From Amblyomma americanum (taxonomy: Eukaryota > Arthropoda > Arachnida > Ixodida > Ixodidae): a DNA stretch of 64,000 nucleotides. The DNA lies in the NCBI RefSeq assembly GCF_052857255.1, contig NC_135498.1:163800124-163864123 (forward strand), read 5' to 3'. Under the pieces are notes generated by a model that was not told where the DNA came from, ran no database searches, and saw only the letters and a program-made list of their open reading frames with translations. Positions within the stretch are counted from its first letter, which is position 1. The number at the start of each line of letters is the position of its first letter. Below, in pieces: positions 32,216-43,695 of this stretch. A program made the position numbers and the translations under genes.

Positions 32216-34829
32216 TGCTTACGTTCTTCCTCATGTCCGTCGGGATCTCTGGCTTATAATCACTGATGAGCGAAACACTTACGATGGCCTTGCCGCCGTC
32301 ATCGTAGCGCACATACGCGTAAGTTGGAAAACGCATTTTCTTTCTTAGAAATTGAGCTACCGCGTAGAGAATGCTATCAAAACGGCTAGTTTAAAACAGA
32401 CCAAAGTCGCTGAGAATAAAAAAATTATTGCTACAAACGAGTGCGATATCTATAAAGTTGAGTTGTAAGCAGAATATCTCATATAAAGGCAACACGAAAA
32501 GTGCGAAAACTGAGAGCTTCGTTTCCCGCGCACCGACGCCACAAACCGTTTTGCCGATATGCCGACAAGCGAGGCACCAAGAGTAGTCCCGCATGCTTCC
32601 CCGTAACGCCCACAAAAGGGCCGCTACTGTTCTCTGCCCAGCAGTCACCCCAGCCCAGCGCGGGCGGGCGGCTTGCCTCGTTTGGTGGTAGCAAAAACTT
32701 GTTCTGCAAGACAATTCGAGGAACGCAGACAGGCACGCAGCCAGACATTTTATTCGGGAGGGCGCACCTAAAGTTTCCCCCACTGGACCAGCGCCGCCTG
32801 TCTTTTGGCAGTCATTTCCGAACTTGTCGGGGCACGTCGCCGGCGGAGCACATTGAGTCAGCAACGTCTGGACTGGTACACGTGCTGCTCGCCCTCTAGC
32901 ACTCTCTCTTTCATTGTGTGCACGTGCAGTCCTACTCGCAAGTGCACAAAAGAGGAGTTGCCGCTCGTTGTGAGTCGCGGCGTTCAGAGATCGAGTGGAG
33001 AAACTTATTTTTGCATCGGAGGATGTCAGAATAGTTCTCTGAACACCAAAGGCCCAGAGCTTCCTGTGGAATTTTACAGATTTCTTGGACATTTCCCGCA
33101 TTCTTGGGGAAAATATATAAATATTGGTAAATTGTAAGGTACTTTAATAGAAATATTTAAGGCAATGGCGCATCCATTCAATGTGTGGCAAAATCTTTTT
33201 AAAATTTTCCATAGCTCGCCACGAGCAGGTGACAATAGCAAAAACGTTAATAGCAAAAAAATAAATGCAACTGCCTGTTGATGGTAGATTGTTACAATCA
33301 AATCTTCCAATAAATGAAAAAATACGTTCATACACTCTTTCCCGCTGAAAAAGTATTTTGTCCGGAATTGCTGAGCATGAAATGGTTGTGAACGAGAGAC
33401 GGCCAGTCCGGATAACTGATGCGCAGGGTGGAGTAAGCATTTTTCTCTTGCTAAACATGTTTGGTATGTTCCGCATGTAAAATTATTTCTGACCAGTTTT
33501 CGTTGCAATTCATCAAGCATGCAGTGTATATCAGTAAAGATCGCTGTAATGATACCCCTTTTTATTATTATTTTTCGTCAGTATAGCCCTCCCCCGGTTA
33601 AGACATGCAAGAGAGAGAAATAACTTCAATTTGCACCCGTCAGAAATACAAAAAATTATTTTGGAGACTGACTCAACAGCTACGTTTTGCGGATGCGTGT
33701 TAGGCAAGGTCAGTGTCCACCTCATTGTTCCGACGTGTCACACCAGGCTCAAATTCAGAAGTTACATGTAAAAAAATGTAAAACATGTAAAAATTTTCTA
33801 AAGATAAATGTACTAAAAGTATCATACCCTTAAAAATGGAGCTTCTGTCTCCCAACTTTTTTTGAATCACAGCCAAGACCGCTGAAAGGCGGGGCTCAGC
33901 GGAGCTGGGTGTGCGCTAGTATTGGTGCTCGAACCTGGCTAACGTCGCGCTGAATATCAGGTGCGTCACTTTTGACTTTGCAGGGGACATATCCTTGATT
34001 CTTCTTTTTTGTGCGTTTAAATTTGAGAAAATAATGTACGCCAAAAAAAACGGTAACAATTGTGCTTCTAAAATAAGCACGGATAGAATTCCCCTGAAAT
34101 GTCCAAAAAGAATAGGAACTGAAAAGCCCAACGTGTATGCATGAATGGTTCATAACACCATTCTAAGATGTCTTACCCACACCTACTTAACTCACGGAAA
34201 CGAAATCTGCGGCCCCATTTGGCGAAGTGGTGGTAATCGGGCTGCGCGTCCGGCAGACGGCGTGTATCTATGCAACCAGAATCTAAGCTATTTGCTTAGT
34301 ATATGCTGCCTGCAAAGTTAAGGCTCCTAGGTATCATATGCTAAAACAGGTCGCGGACTTTGGCGTGCTGATCGACTGCAGTTGGAGAAAAACTTCACGA
34401 GTCGACGGCTAGGTGGCTTAATTGAGCAGCTAGGGTTCAGCCTTGTCCGTCCGTCCAGCATCAGCCGGAGAACATGACGTCCGCATCACGCTCCACGAAA
34501 GCGAAATCTGACAGCGCGCGAGCACATGGTGTTGATAAGGCAGCGCGGCATTGCGCGGAGTGTTTGATAACGCGCCGGTGCAGGCTACGCGCCAGGTTTT
34601 GATGCTTCTCTTTCTCCCTGGGGCAGTTCTTCGCTCGATAAACACGCCCCTTCAAACAGGAAGTGTTCCGGGTGTGTTTTCAGAATAAAAACAAAACGTT
34701 CAACGAAACTGTGTATGTGTTATCGCGCTTATACGCACGCTTCCCCCCCCCCCTTCTCCCTCAAAGGCGTACAACAGTCGATCTGCAGACGAAGTGCTAA
34801 AACCGCGCAGCACATCTCTCTGAATATAG
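32216..34829. other. Long stretch with no recognised gene
   Basis: No domain motifs, LINE blocks or LTRs recognised. The 236-codon minus frame at 32391-33101 has no family motif and unremarkable composition. A homopolymer C run occurs at about 34743-34754. It may be unique host sequence or an unfamiliar repeat. Confidence 0.5.
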
Positions 34830-35075
34830 GTCTGGTATGTCCGATTTGCACTCTAAACCACCTGTCCAATTTGCACTCTGAACCATGTATCCGATTTGCA
34901 CTCTGAACCAGACTGGTCTGTCCGGTTTGAGCTCCGGACCGGACTGGTCTGTCCGGACTGAGCTCCGTACCGGACCGGTCTGTCCGGTATGCGCTTCGAA
35001 CCGGGCATGGTCTGTCCAGTTTCAATTGCATACCGGACTGGTCTGTCCGGTTTGGGATCTATACCGGACCGATAT
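34830..35075. repeat. 31-bp minisatellite, about eight units
   Basis: The last five units are 31-32 bp, each starting GGTCTGTCC and carrying self-complementary GTCCGG and CCGGAC; earlier units are shorter and more diverged (TGTCCAATTTGCACTCTGAA type). Because 31 is not a multiple of 3, open frames through it are not informative. Confidence 0.85.
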
Positions 35076-35189
35076 GAAACCGATATGTTCCGGTAAAATC
35101 CGGTTTGCCGCGATACAGGATTTTCCAATACGGTGCACAACGACAAAATGTGCAAGGTCCTCCTTCGCCGCAAGAGAGTTCACACACAA

Positions 35190-35947
35190 TGTCGAATTCC
35201 GTAGCTGTACCGACGACTCATCAGCCAAAGTTCCTCAAAAGCAGCCAATGTTCTGACGTACCCCTCGGTGGCAACGACGCCTTTCCTCGATGCCGGACCC
35301 CTAGGACGCACTGCAGCCGACACCGAGCGCCTCGGCATCCGCAAAGTCAGACGCTAGCAACTGCCGACATGGAGATTTCGGTTGACGGTGACAGTGTAAC
35401 CGCGCTAGTGGATACCGACACTTATTATGTGCTCAGTGGACAATTCACTACGGCGCTAAAAAAGGTAACAACTACTTGAGACGGCCCATGGGTGCGTACT
35501 CCAGGGGGACATTTTATCACACTAAAGGGAACGTGCATTTCGCGGGTGACCGTGCTAGGCCACACATTCCTGTCAACGTTCATTGTGCTATCCGAGTGCT
35601 CCCGGGACGTCATACTCGCAATGGACTGTCTGACTGAATACGGTACCGTGATTGATCTGCAATCGCAGTCCGTCAAGCTGTCGACCGAGAAGGCCATATC
35701 CTTCGATAGTGTTCTCCCAGCGGTGATGCACGTTCTAGAAGAGCACGTGACATTGTCTCCTTGTTCCAGTGTAATGGTAACCATCTGTTTAAAGAACATA
35801 CGAAAAATTGACGGTGTCGTGGAAAAAAGCCGGTGTTGCTTCTGGACAGAGGACATTCCGTTGCAAGGGTGGTTGACTTCCTCGAAGAAAGCAAGGTTAA
35901 CGTTTTTCGCACAAATTTCAGCAACGAACACCAACACCTTACCATGA
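35190..35947 (+). pseudogene. Gypsy copy 4 retropepsin region
   Basis: Reads VTALVDTDTYYVLSGQFTTA near 35398-35456. The active-site triplet, D-T-G in relatives, is D-T-D here. After a stop near 35478 the domain continues at 35492-35947 with VILAMDCLTEYGTVIDLQS, the usual downstream motif. The changed active site and the stop indicate a dead protease. Confidence 0.8.
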
Positions 35948-36040
35948 AGACGACTGTGGCGTATACTGACGCTCCTAGTGAAAATAGGTGCGTCCACAGT
36001 TTGACAACTGCTTCAACAACTGAGCCTCATTTACCATCTG

Positions 36041-37526
36041 GTGTTCAGTACGATATTACCCAACCCTGCCGCTCATGCAGCGAGACAAAATGCGGGAACT
36101 GCTCACTCGCTATTGTGGTGCCTTCGCATCGTCGCCACGCGTAGGGCGGACACCATCTTGCGAAACATCGCATTATTACAGATGAAAATGTCCCACCACT
36201 CAGACAAACCCCCTATCGAGTGCCTACTAAAGAACGTGAGGCTATCAGCACAAAAATGAAAGAAATGCTCACCAATAATATTATTCGACCTTCTAGGAGC
36301 CCGTTGGCGGCACCAGTCATGCTTGTGAAGAAGGACGGCACCTCACGATTCTGCGCTGACTACCATGAGTTAAACAACATCACTAAAAAGTTGTGCACCC
36401 GCTGGCTAGAATTTTCTACGCCTTGGATCGCTTATGCAACACTAGATATTTACCCTCCATGTACGTGAAGTCTGGATATTGGCAAATTCAGGTAGACGAG
36501 AGGGACCACGCAAAAGACGGCATTCGTCACTCCAGGCAGCTTTTACGAGTTTCAGGTGACACCATTTGGTCTTTGTTTGGCGCACGTAACTTTCCAAAGG
36601 CTCATGAATAGCGTTCTTGCTCATTTTAAGTGACAAACTTGTCTGGTCTACGTGGACGACCTCGTCGTATTTTCCCCCACTTTCGAGGAGCACCTGCGTC
36701 ACCTCGAGGTTGTATTGCAGACCAAACGTCAACAGGCTTTACTATACAAACAAACTAGCCATTTTGGATATGAACAGTTAGTTTTTAGGTCATGTCGCGA
36801 ACCAAGGAGGAGTCCTTACGGATCCCGAGAAAACATCCGCCATTGCAAATTTTCCACCGCCGCGTGACCAGAAGGAAGTTCGTCGCTTCCTTGGGCTATG
36901 CGCGTATTACCCCCGTTTCGTGGCGAATTTCTCTACAATTGCCTCACCCCTTAATGATCTGACAAAGGCGCATGTACCGCTCAAGCGGGAACCACCACAG
37001 GAGAAGGCATTTCAAGAGATTAAACGCCACCTGCAGTCACCTCCCGTGCTCGCGCACTCTGGTGAACTTGCAGACACAAGGGTCGACACCGATTCGAGCA
37101 ACGTTGGTTAGGGCGGTGTCCTAGTTCAAGTTCAGCGGGACCAAGCACACGCGTCATCGCCTATGCTAGCCCCGCACTATCGAAGACAAAAGCCAACTAC
37201 TCCCCTCTGCAAAAGAATGGCTTGCCATCGTGTGGCCAGTTTCGAACTTCACATCACACCTTTATGGCCGTTCTTTCAAAGTATTGACCAATCATCAAGC
37301 ACTATGCTGGCTGACCAACCTCAAGGATCCCTCCGGGCGCCTCGCACAATGTATTCTTCGACTTCAAGAGCTCGAAATCACTGTCATTTACAAATGCGGT
37401 CTCAAACACGCAGACGCCGATTGCTTATCACGCGCTCCCATGCAAGCTGCTCGGGACGAAGCTGTTGAGGACGATGAAATAGTCCCACAAAAGCACATTA
37501 TTAGAGCACACTCTTTAGCGTCCTAA
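36041..37526 (+). pseudogene. Gypsy copy 4 reverse transcriptase and RNase H, broken
   Basis: RT entry at 36220-36468 (EREAISTKMKEMLTNNIIRP, VKKDGTSRFCADYHELNNIT). Palm at 36440-36870 in shifting frames, including a LVYVDDLVVFSPTFEEHLR-type block at about 36640-36700, where the YVDD box is readable. RNase H start at 36920-37111 (VDTDSSNVG). RNase H end at 37230-37526 ([31 protein letters not shown]). Frame breaks occur every few hundred bases. Confidence 0.85.
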
Positions 37527-37840
37527 ACAAAAACGGTTGTGGGGCAATAAAAAGAACGAAAAATAAAGTGCCCCTGCCCGTGCCACTAAGTATAAGGAAC
37601 TTAGCCTCCTAGACAAAATTATTGCGGGACGATAAAAAGAACGAAAACTAAAGTGTCTCTGCCCGTGCCACCAATTGTAACGGGCTTAGCGTCCTTTACA
37701 TATATTAGTGTGGGCAGAGAAAAAGAAAGAAAAATAATGTTTCCCCACGTCTTAGACTTTTGTTAGGTTGGGGCAACCTAAAAAAATATTGAACAATAAT
37801 AAGCCCCTGCCTTCATCACTAACGTACAAAAGCCTTATTT
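37515..37840. repeat. Short tandem cassettes of about 80-90 bp
   Basis: Units share a GATAAAAAGAACGAAAA-like core, a CCCCTGCCCGTGCCAC block and a CTTAGCGTCCT-like joint: clear units at about 37521, 37604 and 37688, then a variant starting GTTAGGTTGGGGCAACCTAA at about 37763. Related units reappear at 38990-39130. Confidence 0.75.
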
Positions 37841-38989
37841 CTATCTGAAGATAAATGAAAAGGCCCAAAGGCAATGATGTAATTTTACCACCCGTAGGTA
37901 GGGAAAATGGGAAAAAAATGAGGGGGTAAAAAGCTACATAGGGACCCACAGCCGGGGAAGCTGGCCCTGGGAGACTCCCCCGATCTCCCCTTGGAAGCAG
38001 CGGAAAGGATTGGTTAAACGGTTATGGGGATTGAGATGGGAATGGGGACAGGGAGTTTTTTGCTCCGATTCTTCATATATCTCGACTCCATTACTGGCCT
38101 GCCTGGACAGGACAGGGAGGGCGTCAAGAATGCCCAAAGGTGCGGCCCCGCTCACGGGATGCCCGACCACCCACCAAAACGCAACGAGCCCCGACCGCCG
38201 GAGACAAGAAAATATAACCTGGGGTCAGCTACCTCGGGCCCCTCCACGACTTTGTTTGTGGTTATGATTTGGAGGGCTTGTTTCGGACCTGCAAGCTACT
38301 TGCCGTCGAGTACTTTTCGCGGTTTTTCAGAAACCGGAAGTATGTGTGGTGTGACCCGGCCAATAGAAGCTTAGGTCGGCAGCCTATCGGCCCTCCGGCC
38401 CTCGGCACCATGACCGATAACCTCCGGGGGGACCCACCAGTGCTTCCCAGCAACCAACTATGCACTTATTTTCTCCCCTAACTTGCTCCACGCCTACTGA
38501 GGAGGAGTGTTCAAGGCTGGACTGACCGGGCCACAAAACAAAAACGTGGCTTATGGTGAGATGACCCGGGCGACCTCCACCGGTATTCCACAAAATCGAC
38601 CGCTTTTGCACTGGTCAGGCTACGCACCCATACCTGGGCGTCCTACAATGACCGCTATGGCGGCGCGGTCAGCCGTGAGGCTGCCTCCCCCAGGGCATCG
38701 CTTCCGAAGAGCCTGGCTGCCGTGAACCCCCTCGCGGACCTGGTCTCTCCGTAGCCAGAAACCGGCGCGTCGGTCGCCAGACGTGCACGCCCCCGCTAGG
38801 GATTCGAGTAGAATGTATTTGAAAACCTTTTGAACTTTGACACATGCCTTGCGAGCCTGATTTCTTGGGTCCAGCCCAGGTGTCTCACCAGGACTGCCTC
38901 CGCTCAGGCATCGGACCACACGAGTGCGTCTAGCCCTCACAGTCGCTTGGGAGTTGCTTCCATTCCCATGGGGTTTTGCATCCCCTAGA
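37841..38989. other. Unidentified GC-rich segment between repeat cassettes
   Basis: Distinctly more GC-rich than its surroundings, with several open frames on both strands (for example 38620-39129 minus, 169 codons; 38024-38374 plus), none with a motif I recognise. It sits between related cassette repeats, as an inserted element would. It may be the 5' region of an unfamiliar retroelement; no function can be assigned. Confidence 0.45.
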
Positions 38990-39130
38990 CATTCGTTAAG
39001 TTGGGGCAACCTAAAAAACTGATAATTAATAAGCCCCTCTACATAAATTGTTGTGGGACGATAAAAAGAACGAAAATTGAGGTGTCCCTGCCCGTAAAAC
39101 GAAGCATAACGGGCTAAGCCCCTAGACAAG
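38990..39130. repeat. Cassette repeats, right-hand group
   Basis: GTTAAGTTGGGGCAACCTAA at about 38994, and a GACGATAAAAAGAACGAAAA unit at about 39058; both match the group at 37515-37840 in the same orientation. Confidence 0.75.
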
Positions 39131-39149
39131 GCGAACTACATACGCGTTG

Positions 39150-39235
39150 GCAGTAAGTAGCCTAGTCATCTGCACGTTCGGCTTCGGAACGGAAGGATGG
39201 TGGTTCGAATCCCGCAGTGCACAATAATTTTTCTT
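39150..39235 (+). mobile_element. tRNA-like SINE head
   Basis: An A-box-like TAGCCTAGTCA at about 39158 and a strong B-box GGTTCGAATCCC at about 39202, spaced as in tRNA genes. Folding into a tRNA is poor and no discriminator or CCA context was found, so it is read as a tRNA-derived repeat. It follows the cassette repeats directly. Confidence 0.55.
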
Positions 39236-39597
39236 ATTGCATTGACGTCATTTGACTGACAGCTATAGTGTGACAGATTTCACGCACAGATGGACAACGA
39301 TGAGCCATTAAAAGGCGTCTGCCTTAAAATCTACAAATTACCTTACCATGCATTGTTTTTGAGCCATGTCCAGCACACTGCAGCTGCTTCTTTCTTACAT
39401 CGCAGAGGGAGAAAGAGAGAGAGAATTTCAGTGCATAGAGGAAATCGCAGATTGTTGGGCGGGCTCTAATTCCTGGAGCCCATTGGATTTTGTCGCCACT
39501 CTTGCCCGGTTCACCAGCGAAAGCTGCTCCTCCGAATGTGAGGAGGAAAGCGCCGCTTCCCGGTCTTCAGTTGTTCGTTATGTTTATAGGTATTTAA

Positions 39598-39760
39598 CTT
39601 CCCAAAGCGACTAAGGCTATCAGAGACGCCGTAGTGAAGGGCTCCAAAAATTTATACCACATGGGGTTCATCCACATAGGATTTCGCCGCCATAGAAATT
39701 CAACCACCCTGGACGGGATCGAGCTCTTAATTGCTGGGTTATAGATTCTTGAAACATGTG
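39598..39760 (-). mobile_element. Degenerate tRNA-derived SINE copy
   Basis: The reverse complement shows, in order, weakened versions of the SINE body at 15866-16098: a GAATTTCTATGGCGGCGAAAT block, a GGGGTTCATCC-like region, and GGAGCCCTTCACTACGGCG. Strongly decayed and partial. Confidence 0.6.
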
Positions 39761-40263
39761 GATTGCTCTGGCTTGTCCATACCTTGAGGAAATGTTAGTC
39801 ACGTAACGCAGAAAACGGAATGCGGATAGTACGAATTTGGAAACGTATAGCTGAATTTCAATGGATTTACATGAGTATTTGATTCCAATTTCATCAACGA
39901 CCCCTAGCTCCCGGTTTCAAAATTTTTGTTTTTTTTTGCGGTTAGCCGTATAAATTCCTTGTAAATTCTAGGTTTTCAAATATTCACTATAGAGCTTAAG
40001 AACTTTTCTGAATAAAGTTCCTGCGAATTTTGGGCGACCCGGAGTAAAAGCGCGCAGCAGCGGCTAGAGCGCCTTCGTTTCCAATATCCACATTGTGTCC
40101 TTTAGTCATTTTACTATGGGATTAACATCTGTGTCTTCTCAAGTTTTGAGCATTCTGGTGTCGTGTTTACAAGACCTTCCTCTGATATTGTCTGGACATG
40201 CATTCATGATTGAACTGCGCGAAAGAAACGGGGACCAAGAAGAAACACGTACACACACACAGC

Positions 40264-40985
40264 GCAGACTTCCAACTTTTAATTCGAAAAAACGCCTCGA
40301 GCATTCCTTTTATGCACACCTAATCACCACATGACACAGCCAGGAACCAACACAGCAGATAAGTTTAACAATTCAAAAACGCCTGGAGCATTCCTTTTAT
40401 GCACACCTAATCACCACATGACACAGCCAGGAACCAACACAGCAGATAAGTTTAACAATTCGAAAAACGCCTGGAGCATTCCTTTTATGCACACCTAATC
40501 ACCACATGACACAGCCAGGAACCAACACAGCAGATAAGTTTAACAATTCAAAAACGCCTGGAGCATTCCTTTTATGCACACCTAATCACCACATGACACA
40601 GCCAGGAACCAACACAGCAGATAAGTTTAACAATTCAAAAACGCCTGGAGCATTCCTTTTATGCACACCTAATCACCACATGACACAGCCAGGAACCAAC
40701 ACAGCAGATAAGTTTAACAATTCAAAAACGCCTGGAGCATTCCTTTTATGCACACATAATCACCACATGACACAGCCAGGAACCAACACAGCAGATAAGT
40801 TTAACAATTCAAAAACGCCTGGAGCATTCCATTTATGCACACCTAATCACCACATGACACAGCCAGGAACCAACACAGCAGATAAGTTTAACAATTCGAA
40901 AAACGCCTCGAGCATTCCTTTTATGCACACCTAATCACCACATGACACAGCCAGGAACCAACACAGCAGATAAGTTTAACAATTG
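40264..40985 (-). repeat. Tandem array of eight ~87-bp units in Penelope tail A
   Basis: The phrase ATGACACAGCCAGGAACC recurs at about 40331, 40418, 40506, 40593, 40680, 40767, 40854 and 40942, with spacing of 87-88 bp. A 142-codon open frame across it exists only because 87 is divisible by 3. Confidence 0.95.
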
Positions 40986-41426
40986 CGTAGATCCGAACTA
41001 GGGACCCAATCTAAAAAACAATTTGTAAGCGTGTGCATGCATGCCTAAACACACTTGTTACAAAGATAAAAGGACAGAGGAGGAGGCAAGTGAACACCTG
41101 ACATTGAAACTAAATGACACACGGCTGAACCATATAATACGAGCAAAAGAAAAAACTTAGTAAGCAAGAAGCGATGTGACATGGGACCAACAGTAACAAC
41201 AGTAAACGATGAAGGTGCAAACACTAAAAAATAATCGAAAGGGCATAAAAGCGAAACCATATAAATGATACAAAACCAGAATACCAATGAGGTTAAAACC
41301 GAGAGTGAAAATGGAAACAACAAAAAAACAAAGGTAAAAGCGACGTAATGATGAAAAAAAAGCTAAAACCGGGCTAAAACGTAAAAATGGAAGGAAACAA
41401 CAAGTAACAAGAGTAAAGGTGCAGCG

Positions 41427-42088
41427 TTACAAAGGACAGTCTAGAGTTTTACCTTCTAAAAACGAGATTTCTTCATTTGAAAGCAGAATGGATGGAGTGC
41501 TCACGCAATTGTTCGTATTCTTTGCGATTAAGAAGGCCTCAATTATTTCCATTTCTATCTTTGTTCTAGCTGTAGCGAGGAACTTAGTACTTTCTAGAAA
41601 CGGGTGGCAATCACTTTTTTTGCACTTCTTGCAATGTAAGGCTAAATTTCCTCCTGAATTGGTAGACAGGTTGCGAACGTGTTCAGCCGCCCTCTCATTA
41701 AAACATCGCCCAGTTTGGCCGATGTACGTCTTCCCACAGGATAAAGGAACCTTATATATAACTGCTGTGGTACAGTCTGTGTACTTAAGGCTGTGATTTA
41801 AGGTGCATTTTTGCTTTCTATTGTCTCTGTTCATGATAGCACAGATTTTAGCGAGCTTACACGGCGCCGCAAACACAAGCTGGACACCGTATCTTCCTGT
41901 CACTTTTTTAAATTGTGTGACACTCGGTGCACGTAAGGCATGACACACACAGGTTTTTGTTGTTCGGTCACTAGGCGGTTCGTACTCTTTATCCTCTGTA
42001 GCAAGCTTTCACAAACACAGGTTATCAGTTGCCGGGGATACCCAGCATCATACATTCTGTCAATCTGGAGCTTAAGACTTGAACTCAT
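41427..42088 (-). pseudogene. Penelope-like C-terminal domain with GIY-YIG nuclease, copy A
   Basis: The main frame (41427-41948, 173 codons) contains VIYKVPLSCGKTYIGQTGRC with NERAAEH following: the paired IY...YIG motif and downstream Arg of GIY-YIG endonucleases, then a CKKCKKSDCHPF cluster and a conserved EIIEAFLIAKNTN stretch. Upstream, in another frame (41900-42088), QLITCVCESLLQRI and HRVSHNLKK are typical of the linker after Penelope RT. In Penelope-like elements this nuclease nicks the target. A frameshift near 41930 and the absence of RT make it non-autonomous. Confidence 0.8.
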
Positions 42089-42143
42089 TTTATGCTTACA
42101 TGACTAAAAAGAGCGATCGTTCACCTTGCCTGCCGTTCCGCCC

Positions 42144-42552
42144 TATGAACAGGGACAATAGAAAGCAAAAATGCACCTTAAATCACACCCTTAAGTACAC
42201 AGACTGTACCACAGCAGTTATCTATCAGGTTCTTTTATCCTGTGGGAAGACGTACATCGGCCAAACTGGGCGATGTTTTAACGAGAGGGCGGCTGAACAC
42301 GTTCGCAACCTGTCTACCAATTCAGGGGGATATTCAGCCTTACATTGCAAGAAGTGCAAAAAAAGTGATTGCCACCCGTTTCTAGAAAGTACTAAGTTAA
42401 TCGCTACAGCTAGAACAAATACAGAAAGGGAAATAATTGAGGCCTTCTTAATCGCAAAGAATACGAACAATTGCGTGAGCACTCCATCCATTCTGCTTTC
42501 AAATGAAGAAATCTCGTTTTTAGAAGGTAAAACTTTAGACTGTCCTTTGTAA
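42144..42552 (+). pseudogene. GIY-YIG nuclease domain, copy B
   Basis: From MNRDNRKQKC it parallels copy A with few changes: VIYQVLLSCGKTYIGQTGRC, NERAAEHVRNLSTNSGG, then the C-terminus ending EEISFLEGKTLDCPL and a stop at 42552. The open frame extends upstream to 42079, but that N-terminal part does not match copy A and is probably not element sequence. Truncated, so no full enzyme is encoded. Confidence 0.8.
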
Positions 42553-43009
42553 CGCTGCACCTTTACTCTTGTTACTTGTTGTTTCCTTCCATTTTTACGT
42601 TTTAGCCCCGTTTTAGCTTTTTATTCATCATCGCGTCGCTTTTACCTTTGTTTTTTTTTGTTTCCATTTTCACTCTCGGTTTTAACCTCGTTGGTATTCT
42701 GGTTTTGTAACCTTTATATGGTTTCGCTTTTATGCCCTTTCAATTATTTTTTAGTGTTTGCACCTTCATCGTTTACTGTTGTTACTGTTAGTCCCATGTC
42801 ACATCGCTTCTTGCTTACTAAGTTTTTTCTTTTGCTCGTATTATATGGTTCAGCCGTGTGTCATTTAGTTTCAATGTCAGGTGTTCACTTGCCTCCTCCT
42901 CTCTCCTTTTATCTTTGTAACAAGTGTGTTTAGGCATGCATGCACACGCTTACAAATTGTTTTTTATATTGGTTCTCTAGTTTGGATCTACCCAATTGTT
43001 AAACTTATC

Positions 43010-43175
43010 TGCTGTGTTGGTTCCTGGCTGTGTCATGTGGTGATTAGGTGTGCATAAAAGGAATGCTCGAGGCGTTTTTCGAATTGTTAAACTTATCTGC
43101 TGTGTTGGTTCCTGGCTGTGTCATGTGGTGATTAGGTGTGCATAAAAGGAATGCTCGAGGCGTTTTTTCGAATTA
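43010..43175 (+). repeat. Two tandem ~88-bp units in Penelope tail B
   Basis: The same unit as in 40264-40985, inverted, with the CATGTGGTGATTAGG phrase at about 43034 and 43122. Confidence 0.95.
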
Positions 43176-43514
43176 AAAGTTGGAAGTCTGCGCTGTGTGT
43201 GTGTGTACGTGTTTCTTCTTGGTCCCCGTTTCTTTCGCGCAGTTCAATCATGAACATAATCCACCAACTAGCCCGCCTCAAAACCCTTCTTGGACATGCA
43301 GTCCGGGAGTCCATAACAACACACGAGAACTTCTGGGAAACTATCGCCAAAGCAATCACCGCCTCCTCTGCCTGGGTGATTCTTTGCCATCGAAATGACG
43401 CCACACCGACTAATTTCCTGCGTGTCCGTGCAAGCTATGGTTGACGTCCCGTTTACCAGTCCTGTCTTGTCAACGTAATTTGCCTCTTCCATCCCGCCCC
43501 ATGTTCTCCTGATG

Positions 43515-43695
43515 GCGCTCATCACCGTACTGAGCCTGAGTACGCCCACTGCAGGGCAAAGACATTTCCTATGCCTCTCGAATTAACCCTCTCCTTTCCC
43601 AGCTGGGCCCACCATATACCTGCAATGTTCTTAATCTCATCCGCAATCTAACTGCCTGTCGCCCCCTGCTACGCTTGCCTTTCTGCTTTCCTTGT
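43515..43695 (-). mobile_element. RTE LINE 3' end fragment
   Basis: The minus strand gives the RTE C-terminal nucleotide blocks: AGCGTAGCAGGGGGCGACAG, GCGGATGAGATTAAGAAC, GGGTTAATTCGAGAGGCATA and CTTTGCCCTGCAGTGGGCGT, followed by a very short tail. More diverged than the other RTE copies. Fragment only. Confidence 0.75.

Larger units (their letters stand above)
35150..37526 (+). mobile_element. Ty3/Gypsy copy 4, internal fragment, plus strand
   Basis: Fragment from the protease to the end of RNase H, with no gag, integrase or LTR recognised. It starts shortly after the minisatellite and ends at about 37526, where a different repeat begins. Opposite orientation to the other three Gypsy copies. 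Broken in all domains. Confidence 0.85.
40203..42090 (-). mobile_element. Penelope-like element 3' part, copy A
   Basis: Minus strand: coding C-terminus (41427-42088), a 3' region (41045-41400), then eight ~87-bp tandem units (40264-40985) and a terminal block with a TG-rich stretch ending ...CAATCATGAA. It is head to head with copy B (42144-43254), and both outer ends are the same sequence. The RT domain is absent, so the copy is 5'-truncated. Confidence 0.8.
42144..43254 (+). mobile_element. Penelope-like element 3' part, copy B
   Basis: Inverted partner of copy A: GIY-YIG coding end (42144-42552), a closely matching 3' region (42553-43010), only two tandem units (43010-43175), then the same terminal block ending CAATCATGAA at 43254. 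The spacer between the two copies is about 300 bases. Confidence 0.8.

Noticed and set aside
32391..33101. 236-codon minus-strand frame
   Set aside because: No motif, no splice context, no repeat partner; within chance for a window of this size and composition.
34210..34260. A-box-like TGGCGAAGTGG sequence
   Set aside because: No convincing B box at the right distance and no SINE body downstream.
39150..39235. Functional tRNA gene
   Set aside because: B box is good but acceptor and T-arm pairing fail; treated as a tRNA-derived repeat.
40506..40934. 142-codon open frame with a 29-residue repeat (MTQPGTNTADKFNN type)
   Set aside because: It is the translation of the ~87-bp tandem DNA units in the Penelope tail; the frame stays open only because the unit length is divisible by 3, and single-base unit variants would break it.
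40264..40985. CRISPR array
   Set aside because: The repeats are contiguous 87-bp units without unique spacers, in a eukaryotic retroelement tail.
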